Source: Campylobacter helveticus (GTDB lineage Bacteria; Campylobacterota; Campylobacteria; Campylobacterales; Campylobacteraceae). From it: 64,000 nucleotides of DNA. A model generated the notes under the pieces. It made no database searches. It was not told the origin of the DNA and was given only the letters and a program-made list of their open reading frames with translations. The position numbers were made by a program, and so were the translations under genes. The stretch spans positions 1,562,886-1,626,885 of the forward strand of contig NZ_CP020478.1 of NCBI RefSeq assembly GCF_002080395.1, given 5' to 3'. Numbering within the stretch: position 1 is the stretch's first letter; each line of letters starts with the position of its first letter. Positions 27,167 through 35,023 of this stretch are shown piece by piece.

Positions 27167-28083
27167 TTTCTCACCTTATCGCAAATTTTTAAAAGTTTTT
27201 TTGCCTCTTTTAAAGTGCAAAGATTTTTATCTTTTTTTAAAACAGCCTCTTGAAGTTTTGCTAAAAGGCTAATGGTATCACTTTCGTAACTTAAAATTTC
27301 CTCTTCATTTTCTTTAAAAATGTGAATTCTAGCCGCTCTTAAATCCACTCTAAAGCTTTGTTTTGGCGTGTGGATAGTAATTTCTCTTCTTTCAAATTTA
27401 GAAAAATAATTCAGCCTTATATGCACCTTTAAACCTTTTTTTTCTAAGGCTAAAAAGGCAAAATCATCGCTTTTGATCTCAAGCTCACTTATTTTGGCAT
27501 TTTGAGAAAAACAAAGCTTTAAATCCCCAAATAAAAACAAAGCCAAGTCTATTTCGTGCGATAAATCAAGCAGCACACCCCCACCAAGCTCTTTTTTGGC
27601 ACTATAATTTTGCCTATAATCCACCGCCCTCCATTTAGGCAGATAAGAATCGCACTCCAAACTTGCAAAATAAGGCTTATCCCCCCTCAAAAGCTCTTTT
27701 AGCGTTAAAATCACAAGGTGAAAACGCAAAAGATAGGCGATGAAAATGTGGTTTCTCCCACTTTCTTTAAAAGGATAGGATTTTTCAAATAGCGGTTTTT
27801 CCACTAAAATGCTTTTATTTTTAAGCGTTTTATCTAAAAACTGAAGTGTTTTTAAATGCTTTGTTGTGATATTTGCGATGATAAAAAGCTCAAATTCATC
27901 TAAGTGGGGCTTTTTTAAAGAGCGATAAATTTCAAAGACTCCAAATTTCTCAAAAAGACTCTCACTCGCACTTTTTGACACCACGCTTACCTCAAATCCA
28001 AGCGTTTTAAGGGCTAAAAAATGCTTTTTGCCTATGCTTCCAAAGCCTATGATTAAAGCTTTTTTATTCTTTAATTTCATCAT
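27163..28083 (-). CDS. ptmF: PtmF-like Gfo/Idh/MocA oxidoreductase
   Basis: 306 aa. The NAD-binding ALIIGFGSIGKKHFLAL is at residues 9–25, followed by ELFIIANITTKHLKTL and EKPLF, typical of the family; LGGGVLLDLSHEIDLALFLFG corresponds to the substrate-side signature. Two ATG codons in tandem (28083 and 28080) are both usable. It is thought to act with PtmA and PtmE in making the glucosamine precursor of GDP-GlcNAc for legionaminic acid. It overlaps ptmE by 20 bases. Confidence 0.85.
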   Translation of the reverse strand: MMKLKNKKALIIGFGSIGKKHFLALKTLGFEVSVVSKSASESLFEKFGVFEIYRSLKKPHLDEFELFIIANITTKHLKTLQFLDKTLKNKSILVEKPLFEKSYPFKESGRNHIFIAYLLRFHLVILTLKELLRGDKPYFASLECDSYLPKWRAVDYRQNYSAKKELGGGVLLDLSHEIDLALFLFGDLKLCFSQNAKISELEIKSDDFAFLALEKKGLKVHIRLNYFSKFERREITIHTPKQSFRVDLRAARIHIFKENEEEILSYESDTISLLAKLQEAVLKKDKNLCTLKEAKKLLKICDKVRK

Positions 28084-29098
28084 TTGCCCTTTTAAATTCT
28101 TCCAGTCTGCCTATATCAATCCAATAATCCTCAACTAAAAAGGTATTCACCCTACCCTTTTGCATCACCTTTTCTATAAGTTCTGGCATATCAAGATAGC
28201 TATTTTTCTCTAAAAGCTCTAAAATTTGTGGCTCACACACATAAATTCCCGCACTCACTAAAAAGCTTTGCGTTGGCTTTTCCTCGATGTGTGTGATGAA
28301 GCCATTTTTTTCCTTAATCACCCCATAAGGCACTTGTTGGTGAAATTCCCTTACGCAAACACTCATTAAAGCCTTGCTTTTTTGATGAGCTTTTAAAAGC
28401 TCGTTAAAATCAAGCTCGGTTAAAATGTCCGCATTCATCACAATAAAGCTTTCTTTAAATTTTTGCTTTATGAGGCTTAAAGCCCCCGCAGTGCCTAGCT
28501 TTTTCCGCTCTTTAACATAAGAAATTTTAACATCAAATTCCTCGCCCTTTTTAAAATAATCCTCAATGATTTGCTTTTTATAATTCACACAAAAGATAAA
28601 ATTTTCAAAGCCTTGCGTATGGAGTCTTTGAACGATATTTTCTAAAATAGGCTTTTTACCAACCTTTAGCATAGGTTTTGGCGTTTCTTTAGTCAGCTCT
28701 TTTAAGCGTGATCCAAGCCCACCTGCCATTAAGATGACATAAAAGGGGAGTTTTTTCGTGCTTAAAAGCGAAGAAATAGAGCGGATAGAAACGACCTCGC
28801 CCTTTTTATTTAAAACAGGAAAATCATAAATATCAGTTTTTGCACTTAATTCTAAAAGTTTTGCTTTGCTTGTATTTTCGGCTATGGTAATGGGGTTTTT
28901 GGTATAAATTTCTTTAATTTTGCTTTTTAAATTTTTACCATTTATCAAAGCTTTTCTAATGTTAGAATCTGAGATAATGCCCAAAAATTTCCCATCTTCA
29001 CCCACAACAATGCCAAGCCTTACCCTTTCTCGTCCTATAATCTCAAGTGCTTTTTCTATGCTGGAATTTACACTTAGCTTTAAACTCTCTATATTCAT
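28064..29098 (-). CDS. ptmE: PtmE, CBS-domain glucosamine-1-phosphate guanylyltransferase
   Basis: 344 aa. A CBS pair fills about residues 1–115 (GRERVRLGIVVGEDGKFLGI, DIYDFPVLNKKGEVVSI). The nucleotidyltransferase follows: VILMAGGLGSRLKELTKETP, KPMLKVGKKPILENI, SFIVMNADILTELDF. It makes the GDP-amino sugar that starts the pathway, which is why this legionaminic acid route uses GDP rather than UDP intermediates. It overlaps legG by 4 bases. Confidence 0.9.
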   Translation of the reverse strand: MNIESLKLSVNSSIEKALEIIGRERVRLGIVVGEDGKFLGIISDSNIRKALINGKNLKSKIKEIYTKNPITIAENTSKAKLLELSAKTDIYDFPVLNKKGEVVSIRSISSLLSTKKLPFYVILMAGGLGSRLKELTKETPKPMLKVGKKPILENIVQRLHTQGFENFIFCVNYKKQIIEDYFKKGEEFDVKISYVKERKKLGTAGALSLIKQKFKESFIVMNADILTELDFNELLKAHQKSKALMSVCVREFHQQVPYGVIKEKNGFITHIEEKPTQSFLVSAGIYVCEPQILELLEKNSYLDMPELIEKVMQKGRVNTFLVEDYWIDIGRLEEFKRANDEIKE

Positions 29099-30261
29099 TT
29101 TCTATCCACAAAATCTTTTTGTAAAATTGTAGCTAAATTTGTGTTTTTAATCACATCTTTTATAAAAATCGATGGACTTTTTTTACTTTCAAAAGGGTTT
29201 TTAAAATGCTTCATTTTTTCTTTAAATTCCTTACTTTCAAGCCTTTTAAAAGCCTTTTTTAAATCTTTCATCTTACAATCAATGATATTATCCCCCCTAA
29301 TTCTTCCTTTTTGCCTATCGCCTATATTAATGCAAGGGGTTTTAAAAAAGCCACTTTCACAAATTCCACTTGAACTATTTCCCACCACTGCTTTTGCGTG
29401 TTTTAAGGCACTTAGATACTTAAGCGCCCCAAGATTATCAAAAAGCTTTGCTTTATGAGAGTTTTTAAGGCAGTAATTTTCTAGGGCTTGATTGATTAAA
29501 AGTCCGTTTTCATCGGCATTTGCCTTAGTAAAAATAAGTGTAATATCTTTAAGTGTATCTAAAAAATCAAGTAAAATTTGCACTTCTTTTTTTGTATTTT
29601 GCAAATTTAGCGTTTCGCTGTGATAAGTGATGAGTAAGAAATTTTTAAGGCTTAAACCAAGCTCACTTTCGAGCTCTTTTTTGCTTAAAAGCTTTAATTT
29701 TTTGACATTTTCCCCTGCTAAGGAGCCGACATTAAAAATACGCCCCTCCTCCTCGCCAAGCTGCATAAGCCTTTTTTTATAAGCTTTGGTGCTGACAAAA
29801 TGAAGACTAGCCATTTTAGAAATGCTATGCCTAATGCTGTCATCCATAGCACCTAAAGTAAGCTCCCCACCGCAAAGATGAATAATGGGGATATGCATCA
29901 TCAAAGCCGCACTTGCAACGCCTAACATTTCATATCTATCCCCTAAAATAACCACCGCATCAGGTTTTAATGTCTCAAAAGCCTCCGCAAAAGCACTCAC
30001 CGCCACCGCCAAACTTTTCGCAAGGCTTAAGCTACCATCATTATCTTGTAAAATAGGAATTTTTTTAGTGATAGTGAAGTCTTTTTCTATCTCTTTAAAA
30101 GTGTAACCAAAATTTTCGCTCAAATGCGCCCCCGTTACCAAAAGCAAAAGCTCACATTTTTCATCTTTCTCAAGCTCTTTTGCCAAATTCCATAGTAAAT
30201 ACCACTCCGCCCTAGTCGCACTCACGAGGGCTATTTTTTTCTTACTCACGGATAAGCTCAT
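29095..30261 (-). CDS. legG: LegG, hydrolysing 2-epimerase (NeuC-like)
   Basis: 388 aa. It releases GDP and inverts C2 of the GDP-diacetamido sugar to give the ManNAc-like intermediate. Features: ALVSATRAEWYLLWNLAKEL, VVILGDRYEMLGVASAALMM, IIHLCGGELTLGAMDDSIRH and AVVGNSSSGICESGFFKTPCINIGDRQKGR, the UDP-GlcNAc 2-epimerase family pattern. The ATG at 30261 overlaps legI by 20 bases; a GTG at 30249 is an alternative start. Confidence 0.9.
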   Translation of the reverse strand: MSLSVSKKKIALVSATRAEWYLLWNLAKELEKDEKCELLLLVTGAHLSENFGYTFKEIEKDFTITKKIPILQDNDGSLSLAKSLAVAVSAFAEAFETLKPDAVVILGDRYEMLGVASAALMMHIPIIHLCGGELTLGAMDDSIRHSISKMASLHFVSTKAYKKRLMQLGEEEGRIFNVGSLAGENVKKLKLLSKKELESELGLSLKNFLLITYHSETLNLQNTKKEVQILLDFLDTLKDITLIFTKANADENGLLINQALENYCLKNSHKAKLFDNLGALKYLSALKHAKAVVGNSSSGICESGFFKTPCINIGDRQKGRIRGDNIIDCKMKDLKKAFKRLESKEFKEKMKHFKNPFESKKSPSIFIKDVIKNTNLATILQKDFVDRK

Positions 30262-31240
30262 CTTTTTTGTAAGTTTTTAAGGCTCTTTTTCCCAAATACT
30301 CCTCATACCGCATCGCACTAATGCCACTTCCTGGGCGTTTTGTCGTTAAATTTTGTTCGCTAAATTTCTCGCCTTTTTGAATTTCACGCTTTGCTACTAA
30401 ACTTTTTCTAGCGATGATAATATTTTTCGCCTCGCTTTTACTTGCCTTTTTTATCCCATTTCCTAAGGCTTTTTCAAGCGTCCTTATACCCTCACAAAGC
30501 TCTTTTAGCTCACTAGGCTCTAAACTTGCCTTGTGGTCGGGTCCCTCCATCGTTTTATCCAAAGTAAAATGCTTTTCTATCACTACTGCACCTAGTGCCA
30601 CCGCACCTAAGGCTGCGACTATACCCTTAGTGTGGTCCGAGTAGCCCACTTTAAGTTTAAAAGCCTCTTTTAAGGTTTTAATCGCATTTAAATTCACCTC
30701 TTCAAAGGGGGCTGGGTATTCAGTGGTGCAGTGCAAAAGCGTGATGTCTCTCGTGCCATTTTTGCGTAAAATTTCAAGCGCAGCTTCAATTTCTGCTAAA
30801 TTTGCCATACCTGTGGATAAAAGCACCTTTTTTTTGCACCTTGCCACCGCTTTTAGATAGGGTAAATTTGTGATTTCTCCGCTTGGGATTTTAAAATAAG
30901 ACAAATTAAGACTTTGCAAAAACGCCACACTTTCTAAATCAAAAGGCGTGGATAAAAAAGCGATATTATGTTTTTTGCAATGCTTCATAAGCTCAAAATG
31001 TGCCTCACGGGAAAGCTCGAGCTTTTTTATCATCTCCAGTTGGCTTTCATCTTTGGCAGTATTTTCTAGTTGGTATTTTGCCTTTTTTGCTTTTATGCTA
31101 ACGCAATCCTCCGCCTTAAAGGTTTGAAATTTCACCACATCAGCACCCGCTTTTGCGGCTTGTTCAATCAGCTTTTTGGCTAAATTTAAATCACCATTGT
31201 GATTAACCCCAGCTTCTGCTATGATTAGCACTTTTTTCAC
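30242..31240 (-). CDS. legI: Legionaminic acid synthase (NeuB-like)
   Basis: 332 aa with a GTG start (31238–31240) in a GTGA overlap with the methyltransferase before it. It condenses the six-carbon sugar with phosphoenolpyruvate. The NeuB barrel shows IIAEAGVNHNGDLNLAKKLI, VKFQTFKAEDC, FKIPSGEITNLPYL and VGYSDHTKGIVAALGAVALG; a C-terminal antifreeze-like SAF domain follows (LVAKREIQKGEKFSEQNLT). Confidence 0.92.
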   Translation of the reverse strand: MKKVLIIAEAGVNHNGDLNLAKKLIEQAAKAGADVVKFQTFKAEDCVSIKAKKAKYQLENTAKDESQLEMIKKLELSREAHFELMKHCKKHNIAFLSTPFDLESVAFLQSLNLSYFKIPSGEITNLPYLKAVARCKKKVLLSTGMANLAEIEAALEILRKNGTRDITLLHCTTEYPAPFEEVNLNAIKTLKEAFKLKVGYSDHTKGIVAALGAVALGAVVIEKHFTLDKTMEGPDHKASLEPSELKELCEGIRTLEKALGNGIKKASKSEAKNIIIARKSLVAKREIQKGEKFSEQNLTTKRPGSGISAMRYEEYLGKRALKTYKKDELIRE

Positions 31241-31909
31241 TCTTTAACCCCTACAAAAATAAAATGATGCGCACTCCCCTCAAATTCATAAAAATTTATC
31301 GGGTCGTATTCTCCAAGATAAAGGCACTTAAAAGGGGCAAATAAAGCCTTTAAATCCTGTGCGTCTTTGACAAAATGAATATAGCTTGTTTCATTTAACC
31401 TACCTTTTAAAACAACCTCTCTAAGCCCCTGAGAGTCTTCATTTCCTGCGTGTTTGAAATAATAATTTTTCTCACTCATCATCGTTGCAAAAAAGATAGC
31501 CCCTTTTTCACACATTTCATAAAGCTCCGCCACATTTTGCGCCAAAACGCTTTTAGGCAAATAATAAAGGCTTTGATTCGCGATAATTAAATTCATCTTT
31601 TCCTCAAAAAGTCCCGCAAGGCTTGAATTTGGCTGTATAATCTTACAGCCCCCCCCCCCCAACAAGTTTTTCATAAGCTTGTTTTAAGCTTGGCACTATA
31701 TCCACACCAAAGCATTTATAGCCCTTACTCGCAAAATATGCACTATGCACGCCCTTACCACAACCAAAATCAAGCATATTTCCAGCCCTAAAGCCTAGCT
31801 TGTATTTTAAAATTCTCTCATAAAAACGCACGATATGTCCATCGGCAAAACTAAGTCCATAATTTAAATCATCATATTTTTCTTTATAGGCTGATAAAGA
31901 ATCTTGCAT
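31237..31909 (-). pseudogene. SAM-dependent methyltransferase, phase-variable and OFF
   Basis: The 5' part (ATG 31909) encodes 88 residues with the class I methyltransferase motif NMLDFGCGKGVHSAYFASKG and ends at 31643 just after a run of 12 G. The remaining frame continues to 31237 with LIIANQSLYYLPKSVLAQNV and SSLAGLFEEKMNL. Eleven G would join them to about 223 aa. Placed at the head of legI in the operon, it likely methylates the flagellin sugar or a precursor; the substrate is not known. Confidence 0.85.
31649..31660 (-). repeat. Poly-G tract (12 G on coding strand) in methyltransferase
   Basis: Twelve C on the plus strand. Counting codons from the ATG at 31909, 11 G gives the full-length frame and 12 G gives a stop two codons after the tract. 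Confidence 0.92.
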
Positions 31910-31963
31910 TGTTTTATTTTTTCCTTTCTAATTTACTTTTTAGCGGGATTTCGCCTAAAAGTA

Positions 31964-32025
31964 ACTTCAAGGGCGTAGCGTTCGCACTTGTGCGATGAGT
32001 TACGAAAACGCACCGCGTTTGAAGT
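31964..32025. repeat. Large imperfect inverted repeat in the gap before the OFF methyltransferase
   Basis: Outer arms ACTTCAA (31964–31970) and TTGAAGT (32019–32025) enclose a perfect inner hairpin TCGCAC-TT-GTGCGA (31982–31995). The 227-base gap 31910–32136 is clearly more GC-rich than the surrounding sequence and has no open frame worth naming. Confidence 0.55.
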
Positions 32026-32066
32026 AAAAACGCTAAAGCCCAAGCCGCCGCTTCGCAAAAGCCGTC

Positions 32067-32098
32067 ATTGCGAGAGTTTGTTAAAAACTCGTGGCAAT
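32067..32098. repeat. CATTGCGAG-type hairpin element
   Basis: ATTGCGAGAGTTT and AAACTCGTGGCAAT pair imperfectly around a short A/T loop. The GTCATTGCGAG...CGTGGCAATCT wording resembles dispersed palindromic repeats that I have seen in several bacterial genomes; this identity is from memory only. Confidence 0.5.
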
Positions 32099-32136
32099 CT
32101 ATAACTTGCCGTCCCTAGCAATGTCAGCACAAAAGC

Positions 32137-33258
32137 CTATTTAAGCTCATTTTTAAGCTTAAATTCGCCAAATTCATTTTGATAAAAAAGCTCTTTATTA
32201 TAATGCTTTTCTATGATTTGCCAGAATTTTGTTTTTGAAATCCCTACAAAAGAGCAAAAATCCTCCACGCAACGATTATCTAAATTATGGTCTCTTTGCT
32301 TAACGATTTTCACAGCTTCCTCACGGCTTAATAATCCATACCTCACAAAACGCGCCGCGTAATCGCTACTCATCGCGTGCCCAAATTTAGGATACTTCAT
32401 CCACGCGTGTAAAATGTAGCCTATGCTATCAATTTGGTCAAAATTTTCCGCCGTGTGCGTTCTATCCCACTCACCCTGCAAATCACAAAAGCCACGCTTT
32501 TTCGCAAAAATATAATTTTGATACGAATTCCACTTTATAAAATAACTCAAATATATAGGCTCAAGTTTGTCTAAATCATCTTTACTAGGGTCAAAGAAAA
32601 GCTGTAAATTTTCTTCTTTTACCTCATCGTCTAAAAACTCGTTTAAGTCCATATCACTCGCTACGCCGTTTAAAAATATGCCCTTAGCGCTTGGCGTTTC
32701 TTTCGCATCTCCCCCCCCATACTCATAGCTTACATTTTCACCATACACAAGTAAAGGCGTGTTAAATTTCAAAGCCATACCAAAAGGATAGCTATAAATG
32801 AGGCGGTCGATAAACCAAGTTGGTTTTCCGTATTTTTCAAAGGTTTTTAGCATTACTCTTTTTTGAGTGCTGATGTCTGGCTTTAGTGTGATAAGGTGGC
32901 ATTTAAAGGTTTCGCTGATATTTCTTAGGTTTTTCTTCCCGGCTTCTGTCATTGTGAAATTATCCTCCACGCTAAAAAGCACAGGGTTCATTCCAAGCTT
33001 TTCCTTCATAATATGCACTTGATAATGGCTATCCTTACCCCCACTCACAGCGATAGCGCAGTCATACTCAAATTTACCATTACGGCGGCGATGCTTATCG
33101 CAAAGCGCTTCTAGCTCTTTAAATCTTGCTTTATAGTCGATTTTGTCTTTGTTTTTGTGATTGATACAAGCAGAACAGATATTTTTACCTTTTTCATCAA
33201 GGCTAAATTTAATCCCCGGGCGTGTGTTTGGCATCACGCAATAATCACAATATTGCAT
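32137..33258 (-). CDS. ptmG: PtmG/PseA-like N-acetyl sugar amidotransferase
   Basis: 373 aa. An N-terminal zinc-type cysteine set (CDYCVMPNTRPG and ICSACINHKNK) precedes the PP-loop CAIAVSGGKDSHYQVHIMKE near residue 70, the mark of ATP-pyrophosphatases of the PseA/WbpG group, which put an amidino group on nonulosonic acids. Beside legionaminic genes the likely role is that of PtmG, giving the acetamidino form. A run of 8 G (32711–32718) inside the gene leaves the frame intact. 217 bases with hairpins follow it before the next gene. Confidence 0.85.
   Translation of the reverse strand: MQYCDYCVMPNTRPGIKFSLDEKGKNICSACINHKNKDKIDYKARFKELEALCDKHRRRNGKFEYDCAIAVSGGKDSHYQVHIMKEKLGMNPVLFSVEDNFTMTEAGKKNLRNISETFKCHLITLKPDISTQKRVMLKTFEKYGKPTWFIDRLIYSYPFGMALKFNTPLLVYGENVSYEYGGGDAKETPSAKGIFLNGVASDMDLNEFLDDEVKEENLQLFFDPSKDDLDKLEPIYLSYFIKWNSYQNYIFAKKRGFCDLQGEWDRTHTAENFDQIDSIGYILHAWMKYPKFGHAMSSDYAARFVRYGLLSREEAVKIVKQRDHNLDNRCVEDFCSFVGISKTKFWQIIEKHYNKELFYQNEFGEFKLKNELK
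32711..32718 (-). repeat. Short poly-G run (8 G) in ptmG
   Basis: Eight C on the plus strand within an otherwise ordinary coding region, encoding part of EYGGGDAKE. Long enough to slip occasionally, but shorter than the active switches nearby. Confidence 0.7.
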
Positions 33259-33301
33259 TTCTTTCCTTTTTAAAATCTAATTTTAGATTAAATCGGCAAA
33301 T

Positions 33302-35023
33302 TTACAAAAAACTTACCCCCCCCCCCGTGTATCTATATTTTAAAAAGAAAGGATTATTTTGCTTTGCACATAAGTTTTTATAATTTTCTTCATCAAACAC
33401 AAGCCCAGCGATATAAAAATGTGTCCAAAGTGTAGAAAAACGGCTTTTAAAATAAAAAAGCGCATCATCATCCTCCACGCCCCCACCCAAAAGCACAAAT
33501 TTCACACCTCTTTCCACACAAAGCTCGAAAAAATAATCAAGCAAAGCGGCATTAGCATTTCTTTCATTACAATTCGCACTTAAATGATAATAAGCAAAAT
33601 CTTTTTCCACGAAAAAATCCGCAAAAGCTAAAATCCTCCCCTCATACTCAGCTCTTAAGCAAAGATGAGATTTGAAACTAAAAAGCGTGTCAAAATACTC
33701 TTGACTAAAAAAATAAAAATCATCTGCTTTATTGCGTATCATCGTTTTTTCATAAAGCTCACAAAAAGGCTTAGAAAAACTTTTATCACAAAAAGAAATT
33801 TCAAGCTCTTTTCGTGCCTTTTTCACATAGTTTAAAATGCGAGGGCTATAAGCTTTTCTAAGGCTTGTAAAATCTTGATTTGTATTGACTAAAACGATTT
33901 TTCTTTCTTTTTTGAAAAAATCAAAATACCTTTCATAAAAAGCCAAATTTGTATCAAAAGGGTGTAATCTTATAAAAAAAGCGATGATATTTTCAGCTAG
34001 AGCCTTTTGCTTTAGCTTTTCTAAAGCTTCTTTTAAAAAGGCTTCATCGCTAGAATTACTATAAAATCCACTATACCCATAGGGACTTTGCAGGTCAAAA
34101 AAGGGCGAATTTGGGATTTTGTTTTTAATGCCAAGTGTCTTAAAAATGAAGCCATTTTGACAAAAGCTAAATTCAAAAACCTCCCCATAAAGCCTTGCGT
34201 AGTCTTTATGAAAATAAATATCCGTGCCAAAATTTCCGCTCTTATCCCCCAAAAAAGCGTCCAAGCTTATCCTACTCATCTTCCAAAGCTCTGTTTTTCT
34301 CATTTTGAAGTGGTGGGAAGCCACCCCCCCCCCCCCCCCCCCGTGTGTGAAATCAGGCATTTTCACGCCTTCAAAGATGAGAAGCTTATCTAGCACCTTG
34401 CCCTTATTTTCTAAAATTTGAGTGCTTAAATTAAGAAATTTAAAACCCTCGTGCGTATAAAGCTCTTTAATGCTTAACTCATCATCAAAACGCAAAAATC
34501 CCAAATGAGTATAAATTCCCTCTTTTGGCTCGAAAAAATCGCCCTTACTCTCATCATAGCCCAAAAGTCCTTTTGCCAAAGTGATGGAAAAAAACTTACC
34601 TCCCGCCTTGAGTTTTTTAAAAGCCTTTTGAAAAATGGCTCTTGTTTTTTCCCTGTCATTACAACACAAACTTGCCACATCAATCACCGCGTCAAAACTT
34701 TCATCTTTAAAATTGTCAAGCTTTTCTAAATAATCGCCGATTTCAAGTTGTGCGATTTGTGTGCTTAGATTTTCATTTTGCATTCTTGTTTTAAAGCGTT
34801 CTACGCCTGTTTTGCTCCACTCTATACCGCTTACTTTAAAACCTTCTCTTGCACAAAACCATAAATTTGCACCTGTTCCTAGTCCTAATTCTAGGATAGA
34901 AATTTTATTTCTATCTTTAGCATTGTAAAAATTTCTAGCGATAAAACGAATCACACTTTCGCTTGGGTATTTACCCCATTCTTTTTTGGAAAAGATTTGT
35001 TCCCAAAAACTGCTTTCATTCAT
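33302..35023 (-). CDS. Methyltransferase fused through a 19-G tract to a FemAB/GNAT-like acyltransferase
   Basis: 573 aa from the ATG at 35021–35023 (overlapping the preceding gene by 8 bases). Residues 1–225 are a class I SAM methyltransferase: ILELGLGTGANLWFCAREGF near 43–62 and VIDVASLCCNDREKTRAIF. Gly228–233 come from the 19-G tract. Residues 240–570 resemble a GNAT/FemAB-type acyltransferase (RLHPFDTNLAFYERYFDFF, EGRILAFADFFVEKDFAYYHLSANCNE, GVKFVLLGGGVEDDDALFYFKSRF). The sister methyltransferase upstream ends where the tract begins, so the two halves look like separate genes joined by the tract. At 18 or 20 G only the methyltransferase would be made as one chain. Likely tailors the flagellin nonulosonate. 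Confidence 0.75.
   Translation of the reverse strand: MNESSFWEQIFSKKEWGKYPSESVIRFIARNFYNAKDRNKISILELGLGTGANLWFCAREGFKVSGIEWSKTGVERFKTRMQNENLSTQIAQLEIGDYLEKLDNFKDESFDAVIDVASLCCNDREKTRAIFQKAFKKLKAGGKFFSITLAKGLLGYDESKGDFFEPKEGIYTHLGFLRFDDELSIKELYTHEGFKFLNLSTQILENKGKVLDKLLIFEGVKMPDFTHGGGGGGVASHHFKMRKTELWKMSRISLDAFLGDKSGNFGTDIYFHKDYARLYGEVFEFSFCQNGFIFKTLGIKNKIPNSPFFDLQSPYGYSGFYSNSSDEAFLKEALEKLKQKALAENIIAFFIRLHPFDTNLAFYERYFDFFKKERKIVLVNTNQDFTSLRKAYSPRILNYVKKARKELEISFCDKSFSKPFCELYEKTMIRNKADDFYFFSQEYFDTLFSFKSHLCLRAEYEGRILAFADFFVEKDFAYYHLSANCNERNANAALLDYFFELCVERGVKFVLLGGGVEDDDALFYFKSRFSTLWTHFYIAGLVFDEENYKNLCAKQNNPFFLKYRYTGGGVSFL
33316..33326 (-). repeat. Poly-G tract (11 G) at the 3' end of the fused gene
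   Basis: Eleven C on the plus strand, five codons before the stop. At 10 G the protein would end on TAA directly after the tract; at 12 G it would gain a slightly different tail. The enzyme core is unaffected. Confidence 0.88.
34324..34342 (-). repeat. Poly-G tract of 19 G joining methyltransferase and acyltransferase frames
   Basis: Nineteen C on the plus strand, the longest homopolymer in the window. The frames on both sides are open only at lengths of 1 modulo 3 (16, 19, 22). At 18 a TGA, and at 20 a TAG, follows within about 20 codons. Confidence 0.9.
34688..35007 (-). repeat. Direct repeat copy 1, 320 bases, in the fused methyltransferase gene
   Basis: Identical by eye along its whole length to 35361–35680. 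It codes from WEQIFSKKEW to FKDESFDA. Sequence diverges sharply at both ends, as after recent duplication or gene conversion. Confidence 0.9.

Noticed and set aside
30414-30644. Antisense open frames throughout (for example opposite legI)
   Set aside because: Typical shadows of AT-rich genes, with hydrophobic or serine-rich translation and no start signal.
34088-34421. Open frames opposite the acyltransferase (poly-proline product)
   Set aside because: They arise from the C tract and from antisense reading of a clear gene, without family resemblance or ribosome site.
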